DNA of 64,000 nucleotides from Bacteroidales bacterium UBA3143 (GTDB lineage: Bacteria; Bacteroidota; Bacteroidia; Bacteroidales; Dysgonomonadaceae), in contig DEZB01000035.1 in assembly GCA_002364735.1 (NCBI GenBank), positions 1 to 64,000 of the forward strand. The letters are read 5' to 3'. Positions within the stretch are counted from its first letter, which is position 1; the number at the start of each line of letters is the position of its first letter. A model generated the notes under the pieces. That model searched no databases. It had not been told where the DNA came from and saw only the letters and a program-made list of their open reading frames with translations. Shown piece by piece: positions 27,442 through 36,560 of this stretch. Both the position numbers and the translations under genes were made by a program.

Positions 27442-27516
27442 CTGCATGAATTCTCTCTACTGAATTTTCTCTTACTGTATTCTATTATTCTATTAGATCT
27501 AATAATTCTAATAGAT

Positions 27517-28338
27517 TTAGAAATCCCTAAATATCTCAGGTAGTTCTTCCACTGGTGGATCTTTCTTAACCACAAAGGCACTAATCTCCCAAAGCATATA
27601 AAGAGGAATGGTAACCACAAAGAGTGAGAATGGGTCACCAGAAGGTGTTATTAGGGCTGCTAATACAAGTGAACCAACAACTGCATGACGACGATATTTC
27701 CTAAACAATGATCGATGAACAAGTCCCATACTCGATAGTATCCAAAACACCAGTGGAAGCTCAAACACAATTCCCATAATTAATATAAGTGTATAGAAAT
27801 TGCTCATATAGGAGTCAAGCGACAACATATTTTCTATATGAGAACTCAGTTCAAAAGTAATTAGGAATCTGAAGATAAGTGGGAATACAATGAAATATCC
27901 AACTAAACAACCAATAGCGAACATAAAACCACCAAAAGTGAACGCCTTCTTTATGTTTTTTGTTTCATTCTCATAGAGTGCTGGACTTATAAATTTCCAT
28001 ATCTCATAGAAAAGATAGGGTATGGCAACAAGAACAGCAAATGCAAATGAAGTAGAGATGTAGGTCATAAACTGAGTGGTCATGTTTATGTTAAGGATAG
28101 TAACTGAAAATGAATCTGCTGAAAAGTCAGGGAGAAAAGGTAGATATTCTCCTCCTTTTTCAAAGAATCGATAGGTTATAAAGTTGGAAGAAGTTGGGGC
28201 AAGTATTATGCTATCGAATATTTTGGGTATAATCACTAATCCCACCATCGTAAGCACTAACAATGCCAAAATTATACGAATTAAATGTCCACGTAATTCA
28301 TCTAAATGGTCCCAAAAGGACATCTCATCTTTGCTCAT
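27517..28338 (-). CDS. tatC: Sec-independent protein translocase TatC
   Basis: This 273-residue inner-membrane subunit recognises twin-arginine signals. The N-terminal MSFWDHLDELRGHL (6-19) is the diagnostic TatC motif. Six membrane segments follow. The region between the first two is expanded by roughly 30 residues (about 45-75) relative to E. coli TatC, as often seen in this phylum. It is transcribed after tatA, but a hairpin terminator lies between, so expression may be partly separate. The exported Gfo/Idh/MocA protein at 20412 is a plausible client. Confidence 0.95.
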   Translation of the reverse strand: MSKDEMSFWDHLDELRGHLIRIILALLVLTMVGLVIIPKIFDSIILAPTSSNFITYRFFEKGGEYLPFLPDFSADSFSVTILNINMTTQFMTYISTSFAFAVLVAIPYLFYEIWKFISPALYENETKNIKKAFTFGGFMFAIGCLVGYFIVFPLIFRFLITFELSSHIENMLSLDSYMSNFYTLILIMGIVFELPLVFWILSSMGLVHRSLFRKYRRHAVVGSLVLAALITPSGDPFSLFVVTIPLYMLWEISAFVVKKDPPVEELPEIFRDF

Positions 28339-28365
28339 TTGCTTTATCGCAATGTATTAAGTTAG

Positions 28366-28400
28366 TTAAAAACCGATAGAGATTACTATCGGTTTTTTAA
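28366..28400. terminator. Hairpin between tatA and tatC
   Basis: TTAAAAACCGATAG (28366-28379) and CTATCGGTTTTTTAA (28386-28400) form a 14-bp stem around AGATTA. A/T tracts lie on both sides, so it can work in either direction. It would attenuate read-through from tatA into tatC. Confidence 0.75.
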
Positions 28401-28473
28401 TTATGGAGTTTAGCCTCATAAGTAGTTTTAAATATAAAACCTATGAGTAATACAAGAAAATGATAAGGGGAAA

Positions 28474-28677
28474 TTATTTTGTTTCGGTCTTAGTTTCAGT
28501 AGATGTGTCTGATTTAACATCATCTTCAATATCTTTTAGCCCTTTTTTGAAACTATTGATACCTTTGCCTAATCCACTCATAAATTCGGGTATTTTTTTT
28601 CCACCAAATAAAAGTAGTATAGCAAGAACTATAATAGGAATTTCCCAGCCGTTTAGATTAAAAAGTAATGGATTCAT
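28474..28677 (-). CDS. tatA: Sec-independent protein translocase TatA/E
   Basis: This 67-residue pore-forming Tat component has a single N-terminal membrane helix (WEIPIIVLAILLLFGGKKIPE) with the FGGKKIPE hinge, then an amphipathic helix and an acidic, Thr-rich tail. I chose the ATG at 28677. The frame extends 39 codons further upstream, but TatA proteins begin directly before the membrane helix and the extra residues are not membrane-compatible. Only one TatA/B-type gene is present here, consistent with the minimal TatAC systems common in this phylum. Confidence 0.92.
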   Translation of the reverse strand: MNPLLFNLNGWEIPIIVLAILLLFGGKKIPEFMSGLGKGINSFKKGLKDIEDDVKSDTSTETKTETK

Positions 28678-28887
28678 GAATTTTTTGTTTGTTGAAATGT
28701 TTAGTAAATCTCTATACATGACAAAAATAGAATTTATTCTACTCAGATGCAAAAGTTTTTGCCTTAAAGATTCGAAATGCTTTTTATTTAACACGATCTG
28801 CTACATATAATGTTATTTAAGTTGCAAATCATGTCTTCAATGTTAAAATTCAAGTAGATAGGAGGTTCGTCTTTATCAATAGTTCTG

Positions 28888-29919
28888 TCATTTAATAATT
28901 AAATCCATATAGATGGGATAGTGGTCACTAAATCCACCTAAATAGCGTGGTCCTGCATTTGTTCTATACGGACGCACACCTCCATACTTTTCATCTTTCT
29001 CACTCAAATAATCAGGTGAGAAAATATGTGCCTCATTGTTATTTATTCGGATATTATTGTCCTTCATTATTAGACTACCACTCACTATAAACTGATCTAA
29101 CATACCCCATTCACCTTGATATTTATAGGAGCCGAAGTCTTTTTCTTTTATTCGATGGAAGAACATATTATAGAGTTCATGTTCATGCAAATGATAGTTG
29201 AGGCTACGTGCTTTCAACACCTTATAGATACTTTTATTGTCAGGATAATCGTTGAAATCTCCCATTATAATAATATTGGCATTCTCTCTGATAATAAACA
29301 AGCTGTCTGCTTTATCTCTTAATGTCTGAGCTGCATCAATTCGATTTGGTTCTGAAGTTAACTGACCTCCGCTTCTTGATGGAAAATGACAAACAAATAC
29401 ATCCATTGTATCTCCTGAAACAACTTGACCTACTGCATGCAGAATATTTCTTGTGGGACGTGCATCTTCTTTTCGGAACTCAACTATATACTCATTCTTT
29501 TCCAATAGTTTAAATTGATGTCGTTGGTATAGTAGGGCTACATCTATGCCTCGATGATCGGGGGAGTTAGTAGTCAAATAGTCATATTGTTGGGCTCGTA
29601 TAGGTGAACGCTTAGTTAAATCGAAAATAACACTATCATTTTCTATTTCACACAATCCAACCAATGCAGGTGATTGCATCTCACCCAGAGCTGTAATGAC
29701 GCGACCAATGTTGCGCTGTTTCTCCCAATATTTCCAATCGTTCCAGTTCATAAAACCTCCTGGCAGGAAGTCATAATCGTTTTTAAGGGAATCATGCTTT
29801 GTATCAAAAAGGTTCTCAACATTGTAAAACATAATCCTAAAATTAGGCTGTGAGCATACTTTAGGAACAAAAAAGGAAATCGCTATAAAGATAAGAGACA
29901 GTGAAGCTTTATTATACAT
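28888..29919 (-). CDS. Secreted endonuclease/exonuclease/phosphatase family protein
   Basis: This 343-residue EEP-fold phosphodiesterase has a cleavable signal peptide (about 1-23, ending KVCSQ). Motifs are MFYNVENLFD (metal Asn), LCEIENDS, IIMGDFNDYPDN, and the final FSDHYPIYMDL with the catalytic His. The NVENLFD form is typical of secreted nuclease-like EEP proteins of this phylum, so periplasmic or extracellular nucleic acid is a plausible substrate but unproven. It differs from the membrane-anchored EEP protein at 13969 in both architecture and sequence. Apparently monocistronic. Confidence 0.88.
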   Translation of the reverse strand: MYNKASLSLIFIAISFFVPKVCSQPNFRIMFYNVENLFDTKHDSLKNDYDFLPGGFMNWNDWKYWEKQRNIGRVITALGEMQSPALVGLCEIENDSVIFDLTKRSPIRAQQYDYLTTNSPDHRGIDVALLYQRHQFKLLEKNEYIVEFRKEDARPTRNILHAVGQVVSGDTMDVFVCHFPSRSGGQLTSEPNRIDAAQTLRDKADSLFIIRENANIIIMGDFNDYPDNKSIYKVLKARSLNYHLHEHELYNMFFHRIKEKDFGSYKYQGEWGMLDQFIVSGSLIMKDNNIRINNNEAHIFSPDYLSEKDEKYGGVRPYRTNAGPRYLGGFSDHYPIYMDLIIK

Positions 29920-30045
29920 GCAGTGTATATAAAAGAAAGAGAACTATCAATCAGCAATATGCATAATGGACTATTCTCCTTCAGTTTTTATAATTGATTT
30001 CTATTACTATAGCAATACTGTAAGCAACAGAAATGCGATATATGA

Positions 30046-31512
30046 TTAGTTGTTCTCTTCTGGTAAATTCTCAAGCAGCTTCACAAAAGAATCCCACCAT
30101 TTTGCTACAGAAGCTATTTCCACTTTTTCATCTGGTGAATGCGCATTACGTATGGTCGGTCCTATTGATATCATATCAAGCTCAGGATATTTCTCCAAGA
30201 ACAGTCCACACTCTAATCCTGCATGAATCACTTTAACTTCAGGTGCTGTATTGTATAGTTTCTTATACTCATCTATGGCTACTTTTAATATAGCAGACTC
30301 TGGATTTGGTTTCCAACCTGGATAACCTTCGCTGTGTTTCACCTTTGCGCCAGCCAACTTAAATACTGAAGCTACCATATTCAGTATATCTTGCTTGGCA
30401 GACTCAGCAGAGCTGCGTTGACTTGTGCCCACTTCAATTATATTGTTTTTCAGCATCTTCACCGAAGCCAAGTTGGTGGATGTCTCCACCATTCCAGGAA
30501 TATCGTGACTCATGCCAATAACTCCGTGAGGACAAGCATACAATGCTCTAACAAGATTCTTAGTCATTTTAGCACCAATCACTTTCGATGGTGTATCGGT
30601 TGACTCTAACACTAAGTTTACATTTGGGTCTGTATGTTTCAGTTCGTCTTGCAAGTCAGCCAACAAATGATTAAGTATCACACGAACAGTCTCTTTGTGC
30701 TTGTTCTTAACCCCTGCTATTGCGTGAGCCTCTCTTGCTATTGCATTGTGAAGATTACCTCCATTTATTTCCGATACAACCAGTTTGAAGTCTTTGTCTA
30801 TGAAATTGTATAAAAAGCGGTTCAATATTTTATTAGCATTACCCAAGCCGTGATCTATATCACTGCCAGAGTGTCCTCCCTTTAATCCATTCACTGATAC
30901 TTTGAACCAGAAATAACCTTTAGGAGTTTCTTTGGTTTTATATTCAAAATAAGCTTTTGTGCCTTTACCACCTGCACACCCAATGTATATTTCACCTTCT
31001 TCTTCTGTGTCTAAGTTCATAAGTATTTTACCACTCATAAAGTCTTTTTCTAAAGCATAAGCTCCTGTTAGACCAGTTTCTTCGTCAACTGTAAAGAGTG
31101 CCTCTATTTTTCCATGTGCTATGTCATTAGAAGCCAGCACAGCCAGTTGAGCCGCTACACCAATGCCATTGTCTGCACCCAAAGTGGTGCCTTTAGCTTT
31201 CAGCCAATCACCCTCTATAACTGTCTCTATAGGGTCATTGTCAAAGTCGTGTACAACATTTGCGTTTTTCTCACACACCATGTCTACATGCGATTGAAGA
31301 ATAACAGTAGGCAACTTTTCTTTGCCCTTAGTTGCTTCTTTGGTTATCAATACATTTCCAACTTTGTCCTTTTTAGCATGGAGGTTATTCTTCTTTGCAA
31401 AGTCTAAAAGATAGGCAACGATCTTTTCTTCTTTCTTTGAAGGACGTGGAATCTGGGTAATGTTATAAAAATAACCCCATAATTCCGAAGGCTTTAAGTC
31501 ATTAATTGTCAT
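30046..31512 (-). CDS. pepD: Aminoacyl-histidine dipeptidase (PepD)
   Basis: This 488-residue M20-family cytoplasmic dipeptidase cleaves Xaa-His dipeptides such as carnosine and other short peptides. Dizinc-site motifs are visible: SHVDMVCE (about 79-86), GADNGIG, the catalytic DEETGLTGA, NLDTEEEGE, LECGLF near 430, and the C-terminal NAHSPDEKV with the last metal His. The dimerisation/lid domain lies between about 185 and 400. The length fits the family. A single gene with no strong operon partners. Confidence 0.94.
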   Translation of the reverse strand: MTINDLKPSELWGYFYNITQIPRPSKKEEKIVAYLLDFAKKNNLHAKKDKVGNVLITKEATKGKEKLPTVILQSHVDMVCEKNANVVHDFDNDPIETVIEGDWLKAKGTTLGADNGIGVAAQLAVLASNDIAHGKIEALFTVDEETGLTGAYALEKDFMSGKILMNLDTEEEGEIYIGCAGGKGTKAYFEYKTKETPKGYFWFKVSVNGLKGGHSGSDIDHGLGNANKILNRFLYNFIDKDFKLVVSEINGGNLHNAIAREAHAIAGVKNKHKETVRVILNHLLADLQDELKHTDPNVNLVLESTDTPSKVIGAKMTKNLVRALYACPHGVIGMSHDIPGMVETSTNLASVKMLKNNIIEVGTSQRSSAESAKQDILNMVASVFKLAGAKVKHSEGYPGWKPNPESAILKVAIDEYKKLYNTAPEVKVIHAGLECGLFLEKYPELDMISIGPTIRNAHSPDEKVEIASVAKWWDSFVKLLENLPEENN

Positions 31513-31637
31513 ACTTATAAAGATTTTATATAACGGCTATTATTTGTAAGTCGTCACAGTTTTTACTATTCTTATTCTGTAAATTTACGAGAAATATTTA
31601 TGCACACAAAAATTTTTGTATCTTTAAGATGAAATCT

Positions 31638-31669
31638 TTGTTTATAATTATCCAATTAAACTATCTTTG
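31638..31669 (+). promoter_or_regulatory. Promoter of the OmpH-like operon
   Basis: TTG at 31638-31640, 21 bases, TATCTTTG at 31662-31669: a consensus promoter 21 bp upstream of the small membrane protein gene. Confidence 0.6.
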
Positions 31670-31690
31670 CAACAATAATATAAAAAGACT

Positions 31691-31912
31691 ATGCTTAAAA
31701 CTATCATCATATCATTTGTTTTATTAGCTGTAGCTATAATGCTAATGGGCGTTCGTGTATTTTTTACAAAAAAAGGAACTTTCCCAAATACGCATATTAG
31801 TGGTAGCCAAGCAATGAAAGATAGAGGTATAAGTTGTGCTACTTCACAAGAAAGGCATACACACAATCATGTCAATCCTCTCCAAGAAATGCTTAAATCG
31901 GATAATTTCTAA
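31691..31912 (+). CDS. Small single-pass membrane protein
   Basis: This is a 73-residue protein with one N-terminal membrane helix (about 3-22) and a short soluble tail. The tail contains FPNTHISGSQAMKDRGISC, then a His-containing end. I recall similar small proteins widely conserved in Bacteroidota and annotated only as membrane or secreted proteins; no function is known to me. A promoter directly upstream and a 15-bp gap to the next gene support it as a real gene co-transcribed with the OmpH-like protein. The single Cys and the His residues could bind metal, which is speculation. Confidence 0.7.
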   Translation: MLKTIIISFVLLAVAIMLMGVRVFFTKKGTFPNTHISGSQAMKDRGISCATSQERHTHNHVNPLQEMLKSDNF

Positions 31913-31927
31913 ATTAATATATTAAAG

Positions 31928-32557
31928 ATGAAGAATAACTACGTTATCAGCGGCGTTTTAGCTGCTGCAATTATTTTGCTTTACATTTTACACTTTACTT
32001 CCAAACCAAATGGCGCTGGAAGCCAGGTTAAGTATGAATTTGCAGCAGGAGACTCAAGTGTCGCACTACCGATAGCATACATAAATGTGGATTCATTGTT
32101 GATGAATTACAACTTTGCCACAGATCTTAATGAAGCTTTGATGAGAAAAGAAGAAAGCTCACGTGCATCATTAACCCAAAAAGAAAGACAAGTACAGACA
32201 GCTGTTCAGGAGTTTCAACGCAAAATTGAAAACAATGCATTCTTAACTCAGAAAAGAGCTGAAGAAGAACAACAACGCATCGAGAAGATGGGTGAAGAGT
32301 ATCAGAGAATGGCGCAACAGTTGGGTAATGAGCTTGGAATAGAGCAACAAAAACTCAACATCCAATTGTCAGACACTGTTAGACAAGCATTGAAAGATTT
32401 TAATGCGAATAAGAACTTTGAAGTTATTCTTAGTAATACAGCTTCAGACAATATTCTATTGGCACATCCAAAGTATGATGTTACAGATGATGTGATAGCA
32501 TTTTTGAACAAGCGTTACGGTCCTGCAACAGCAGCAAGTGCCACCGAGAAAAAGTAA
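31928..32557 (+). CDS. OmpH/Skp-like periplasmic chaperone protein
   Basis: This 209-residue OmpH family protein, related to Skp, holds unfolded outer-membrane proteins in the periplasm. An uncleaved or signal-anchor helix (about 5-24) is followed by IAYINVDSLLMNYNFA, the characteristic first beta/alpha segment. Long charged helices follow (about 75-155, rich in Glu, Gln and Lys, coiled-coil tentacles), then a closing strand-helix segment. A terminator lies after the stop. It is distinct from the bamA-linked copies usually found in this phylum, since no bamA, lpxA or uppS gene is adjacent. Confidence 0.85.
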   Translation: MKNNYVISGVLAAAIILLYILHFTSKPNGAGSQVKYEFAAGDSSVALPIAYINVDSLLMNYNFATDLNEALMRKEESSRASLTQKERQVQTAVQEFQRKIENNAFLTQKRAEEEQQRIEKMGEEYQRMAQQLGNELGIEQQKLNIQLSDTVRQALKDFNANKNFEVILSNTASDNILLAHPKYDVTDDVIAFLNKRYGPATAASATEKK

Positions 32558-32615
32558 TTTCAATTCGATTTGTAGACATTCATCTACGTAATAGGTGTAT
32601 GACGATTTATACAAC

Positions 32616-32670
32616 AAAGTGCTTTAAAGTAACATTGCAAAACATGGTGCTTTAAGGCACTTTCTTTTTT
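32616..32670 (+). terminator. Intrinsic terminator after the OmpH-like gene
   Basis: AAAGTGCTTTAAAG (32616-32629) pairs with CTTTAAGGCACTTT (32650-32663), 14 bp with one G-U pair and a 20-base loop, followed by T residues to 32670. Confidence 0.75.
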
Positions 32671-32688
32671 AACCAAATTCCTTTTCTA

Positions 32689-33873
32689 ATGAAATATTGG
32701 CAAAAGTACATTGATAAGCATAAAGTATATGATAAATATGCTGTTCCTCGCAAATTCAATTATGCGATGGTGGTTGTGATTCCATGCTTTGATGAGCCCG
32801 ATGTTTTAACTACTCTCAATAGCCTTAAGCACTGTTTGCCAACGCAGCATCCAGTTGGTGTGCTGGTGGTTGTAAACTCAAGTGAAACAACAGATGAAGC
32901 TATTGTCATTCATAACCGTAAAACATATGATGATGTTATTGACTTTGCTAATAATGAAAATAGATCAACCCTCTCTTTTCATGCACTCTTGTGCGAAGAT
33001 TTACCACGTAAACATGCAGGAGTAGGACTGGCTCGTAAAATTGGGATGGAGTGGGCTACAAGAGGATTCTTGCAATGTGAGAATAGGGCTGGAGTCATAC
33101 TTTCGTTAGATGCTGACTGCACAGTCTCTGAAAACTATTTAAACACGATAGAAAGCCAGTTTCAATTATCTCAACCTAATTGCTGTGTGCTAAACTTTCA
33201 GCATCGCATTACTCCTAATTCAGATCCATTATTGAATGATGCCATTGAGCAATATGAACAATATATATGGTATTTTCGTGATGCGCTAAGAGCCATAGGT
33301 TTCCCCTACTATTACCACACCATTGGTTCAGCATTTGCTGTGTCAGCCGATGCCTATGTGCGTGTTGGAGGAATAGGACGGCAACAGGGTGGTGAAGACT
33401 TCTATTTTTTGCAAAAGGTTTTTCAATTGGGTAAGACCAGTGAGCTAATGAAGGCCTTTGTTTACCCCGAAGCTCGCTTCTCAGAACGAATTCCTTTTGG
33501 AACTGGACCTGCACTTGAGAAAATTATAGCTTCAGCAGATGGTCTGTTGCGTGTATATTCAGTTGATGCTTTCATTGCTTTGAAGGGCTTTTTCGATCTC
33601 AGGATAAAATTTTATAAACAATCGGATGATCAAGTTCTCTCACTGATAAATCAATTGCACCCTTCAATACAAGATTTCCTGCATGAGAATAAGTTCTTAG
33701 CTTCTATCAGCGATTGCAATAATAATGCAGCATCTGTAAGCTCTTTTGAGAAGCGTTTTTTTCATCATTTCAATGCTTTTGTAATCATTAAATATTTAAA
33801 TTTTGCACATATCCCCTATTTTGAGCTAATTCCAATACACCAAGCGAAAGATAAATTGGTAGGATTGCTTTAA
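32689..33873 (+). CDS. Family 2 glycosyltransferase
   Basis: This is a 394-residue GT-A fold glycosyltransferase. The nucleotide-sugar site begins with AMVVVIPCFDEPDVL (about 26-40). A DxD-type motif lies in LSLDADCTVSENYL (about 140-153), and the acceptor-side GGEDFYFLQ motif near 240 is typical of GT2. No membrane helices are obvious. No other cell-wall glycan gene surrounds it and the acceptor is unknown. It sits between the OmpH-like gene and marC, with a terminator upstream. Confidence 0.85.
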   Translation: MKYWQKYIDKHKVYDKYAVPRKFNYAMVVVIPCFDEPDVLTTLNSLKHCLPTQHPVGVLVVVNSSETTDEAIVIHNRKTYDDVIDFANNENRSTLSFHALLCEDLPRKHAGVGLARKIGMEWATRGFLQCENRAGVILSLDADCTVSENYLNTIESQFQLSQPNCCVLNFQHRITPNSDPLLNDAIEQYEQYIWYFRDALRAIGFPYYYHTIGSAFAVSADAYVRVGGIGRQQGGEDFYFLQKVFQLGKTSELMKAFVYPEARFSERIPFGTGPALEKIIASADGLLRVYSVDAFIALKGFFDLRIKFYKQSDDQVLSLINQLHPSIQDFLHENKFLASISDCNNNAASVSSFEKRFFHHFNAFVIIKYLNFAHIPYFELIPIHQAKDKLVGLL

Positions 33874-33972
33874 TATACCGCCAGTTTTAGTATTTTTGTC
33901 CGTTGTTAGAGTTTGGTTTCGATCAATTAGCAACCTCATAGAAGACATCTCACAATTACATCAAAAGCACTT

Positions 33973-34569
33973 ATGTTTAATATTAACTACCTTGAAATAG
34001 TAAGTACGTTTATCGTATTATTTGCAATTATTGATGCTACAGGTTCTGTCCCTATCTTTCTTAATCTGCGTAGTCAAGATAAAATAATCCATCCAGAAAA
34101 AGCAACGTTCTACTCAACTTTGATATTGCTTATTTTCCTCTTTGTTGGAGAATGGATTCTAAAGCTATTTCAAGTCGATCTTCAGTCGTTTGCTGTAGCT
34201 GGTGCATTGGTCATTCTTATTATCTCCATTGAGATGATTTTTGGCGTAGAAATATTTAAAAACGATAGTCCAACAGGTTCTTCCACTTTAGTGCCAGTTG
34301 TTTTTCCTCTTATTGCTGGACCAGGTAGCTTCACCACACTATTGTCCATGAGGGCAGAGTTTGCAATGATTAATGTTCTTATTGCTTTAATGCTAAATAT
34401 GTTGTTTGTCTTTTTTGTTTTAAAGAACCTCGATCTGGTGAAACGGATCATGGGAGTATCAGGTGTCTATATTTTACGAAAATTCTTTGGTGTTATTCTA
34501 ATGGCCATATCTGTAAGGTTGATTACTGCTAATATGAGTGCGTTGATTCAAATAGTAGGACTGGAATAG
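33973..34569 (+). CDS. MarC family integral membrane protein
   Basis: This 198-residue protein has six predicted membrane helices and the MarC-family pattern. An early FAIIDATGSVPIFL segment (about 18-31) and PLIAGPGSFTTLL in the middle (about 112-124) resemble the two pseudo-repeated halves of the family. Once thought to confer multiple antibiotic resistance, MarC proteins have no agreed function. Located in the inner membrane. A -7-like TATTTTTG box at 33891-33898 precedes it. Confidence 0.88.
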   Translation: MFNINYLEIVSTFIVLFAIIDATGSVPIFLNLRSQDKIIHPEKATFYSTLILLIFLFVGEWILKLFQVDLQSFAVAGALVILIISIEMIFGVEIFKNDSPTGSSTLVPVVFPLIAGPGSFTTLLSMRAEFAMINVLIALMLNMLFVFFVLKNLDLVKRIMGVSGVYILRKFFGVILMAISVRLITANMSALIQIVGLE

Positions 34570-35148
34570 GGTTATAATTACGAATTAGTATTTACGAATG
34601 TGTTGGTATGGGGTGAGTTTTTGTGTTGGGAGTTGTGTAATTTCTGCAGTAGAGAAAGTGATTTATCGCATCTTAGTGATATCTTCGAACCCGCCCTCCC
34701 CAGCACCCTGATGGAGGGGAGAGGCAATATACAGTGCAGTATTTAATCATTAACAATAATGTCTAAAAATTGCATTCTGCTAAAGTCCCCTTTCTTTACT
34801 TGAAAATCCGTGGAGTAAAATGAAGCATTTTTCGTCTTTACTGGTTTTTTACGGTAGCTCTACAAAAGACCATGCGTTTACTTTCCTTTCTTAGCTCAAA
34901 TCACAAACCTTCATATCTTGTTTATAAGATAAATATTTGTAATTAAGAATTCATCTTTTGTAATTAACTATTACTATATAGTTGTATTTCACTGCTATTA
35001 AGCTGTAACTTTGCATTTATTAAAGGTAAAGAGAAAGAGAGTTTCTATTAATATCGTATATTTGTAGCATATATTTGATGTGGCTATCAAAAGAATAATT
35101 TCGTAAATTTTTAGAAATCAATATAATTATCATTTTAAAATTAAAAAC
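34570..35148. other. 579-bp gene-free stretch before enolase
   Basis: No coding frame is supported. It begins with TAATTACGAATTAG-type sequence like that found after trpA. It contains one GC-rich patch (34690-34725) in which CTCCCC (34696-34701) faces GGGGAG (34716-34721). Two overlapping -7-like boxes, TATATTTG at 35057-35064 and 35070-35077, are the probable enolase promoters, though no TTG is at the standard distance. Confidence 0.5.
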
Positions 35149-36429
35149 ATGAGAATTGAAAGTATTATCGGTAGAGAGGTTATAGATTCAAGAGGTTTTC
35201 CTACCGTTGAGGTTGACGTAACATTAGAATGTGGTGGGTTTGGACGTACTTCTGTGCCATCTGGCGCATCAACAGGCGAAAACGAAGCTATTGAGCTTCG
35301 TGACGGAGACAAAAAAAGATTTGGTGGTAAAGGTGTTTTAAAAGCAGTTGCTAATGTCAACGAAATCATTGCTCCTGAACTTATAGGTTGGGATGCATCA
35401 CAACAAGCTGACATTGACGCGAAGCTTATTGAGCTTGATGGAACTAAAACCAAATCAAACCTTGGAGCTAACGCAATGTTGGGTGTTTCTTTGGCTGTAG
35501 CTAAGGCTGCTGCTGATGCATTAGGAATGCCACTTTACAGATACATTGGTGGAACAAATACAGTTACACTTCCAGTTCCAATGATGAATATTATCAATGG
35601 GGGTTCTCACTCTGATGCAACTATTGCTTTTCAAGAGTTTATGATTCGTCCTGTGGGTGCTACATCTTTCCGCGAAGGATTGCGCATGGGTGCTGAAGTC
35701 TTTCATGAATTAAAGAAAGTATTGGGCGAGCGCAATTTAAGTACAGCTGTAGGTGATGAGGGTGGTTATGCTCCTGCACTTAATGGTACTGAAGATGCTT
35801 TAGAAACAATTTTGACAGCTATCAAAAGAGCTGGTTACGAGCCAAAACAAGATATTACAATTGCTCTGGACTGTGCTGCTTCTGAATTTTATGAAGGTGG
35901 TAATTACAACTATGCTAAGTTTGAAGGTGACTCAGGTTTAGTTCGCACTCCAGAAGATCAAGTTAATTTCCTTGCTGAATTGGTTTCAAAATATCCAATC
36001 GATTCTATCGAAGATGGTATGGACGAAGGAGACTGGGAAGGTTGGAAAATACTTACTGATAAATTGGGTGACAAGATTCAATTAGTTGGTGACGATTTAT
36101 TTGTTACTAACGTAGAATTCCTGAAAAAAGGAATCGAAATGGGTTGCGCAAATTCTATCCTTATTAAGGTAAACCAAATTGGAACTTTAACAGAAACATT
36201 AGATGCAATTGAAATGGCTCACCGTCATGGATACACAAGTGTAACTTCACATCGCTCAGGTGAGACTGAAGATTCAACTATTGCTGACATTGCTGTTGCA
36301 ACCAATTCAGGTCAAATCAAAACTGGTTCGGCAAGCCGTTCAGATCGTATGGCTAAGTACAATCAATTGCTTCGCATTGAAGAAGAGTTAGGTGATCTCG
36401 CAGTGTATGGTTACAAGCGTGTGAAATAA
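35149..36429 (+). CDS. eno: Enolase
   Basis: This 426-residue glycolytic enzyme interconverts 2-phosphoglycerate and phosphoenolpyruvate. Motifs include REVIDSRGFPTVEV (9-22), the mobile loop SGASTGENEA, and GDEGGYAP. The catalytic GDDLFVTN is near 313-320, ILIKVNQIGTLTET carries the catalytic Lys, and SHRSGETEDSTIADIAVA follows. Full length and intact. Codon use is visibly more GCT/GGT/GAA biased than in neighbours, as expected for a highly expressed gene. Monocistronic, with a terminator after it. Confidence 0.97.
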   Translation: MRIESIIGREVIDSRGFPTVEVDVTLECGGFGRTSVPSGASTGENEAIELRDGDKKRFGGKGVLKAVANVNEIIAPELIGWDASQQADIDAKLIELDGTKTKSNLGANAMLGVSLAVAKAAADALGMPLYRYIGGTNTVTLPVPMMNIINGGSHSDATIAFQEFMIRPVGATSFREGLRMGAEVFHELKKVLGERNLSTAVGDEGGYAPALNGTEDALETILTAIKRAGYEPKQDITIALDCAASEFYEGGNYNYAKFEGDSGLVRTPEDQVNFLAELVSKYPIDSIEDGMDEGDWEGWKILTDKLGDKIQLVGDDLFVTNVEFLKKGIEMGCANSILIKVNQIGTLTETLDAIEMAHRHGYTSVTSHRSGETEDSTIADIAVATNSGQIKTGSASRSDRMAKYNQLLRIEEELGDLAVYGYKRVK

Positions 36430-36474
36430 GAACGTTATTTCGATAATTATATAATTGTCAAAACTGATTATAAT

Positions 36475-36509
36475 AAAAAATAGCAATTTGAAAGAATTGC
36501 TATTTTTTT
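36475..36509 (+). terminator. Intrinsic terminator after enolase
   Basis: AAAAAATAGCAATT (36475-36488), loop TGAAAG, then AATTGCTATTTTTTT (36495-36509): a 14-bp stem with A and T tracts, suitable in both directions. Confidence 0.88.
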
Positions 36510-36560
36510 ATCTCAGTTTATGAAGAAAGTATTAACTAAAAGCTTGTCTTTTGTGTTGCT

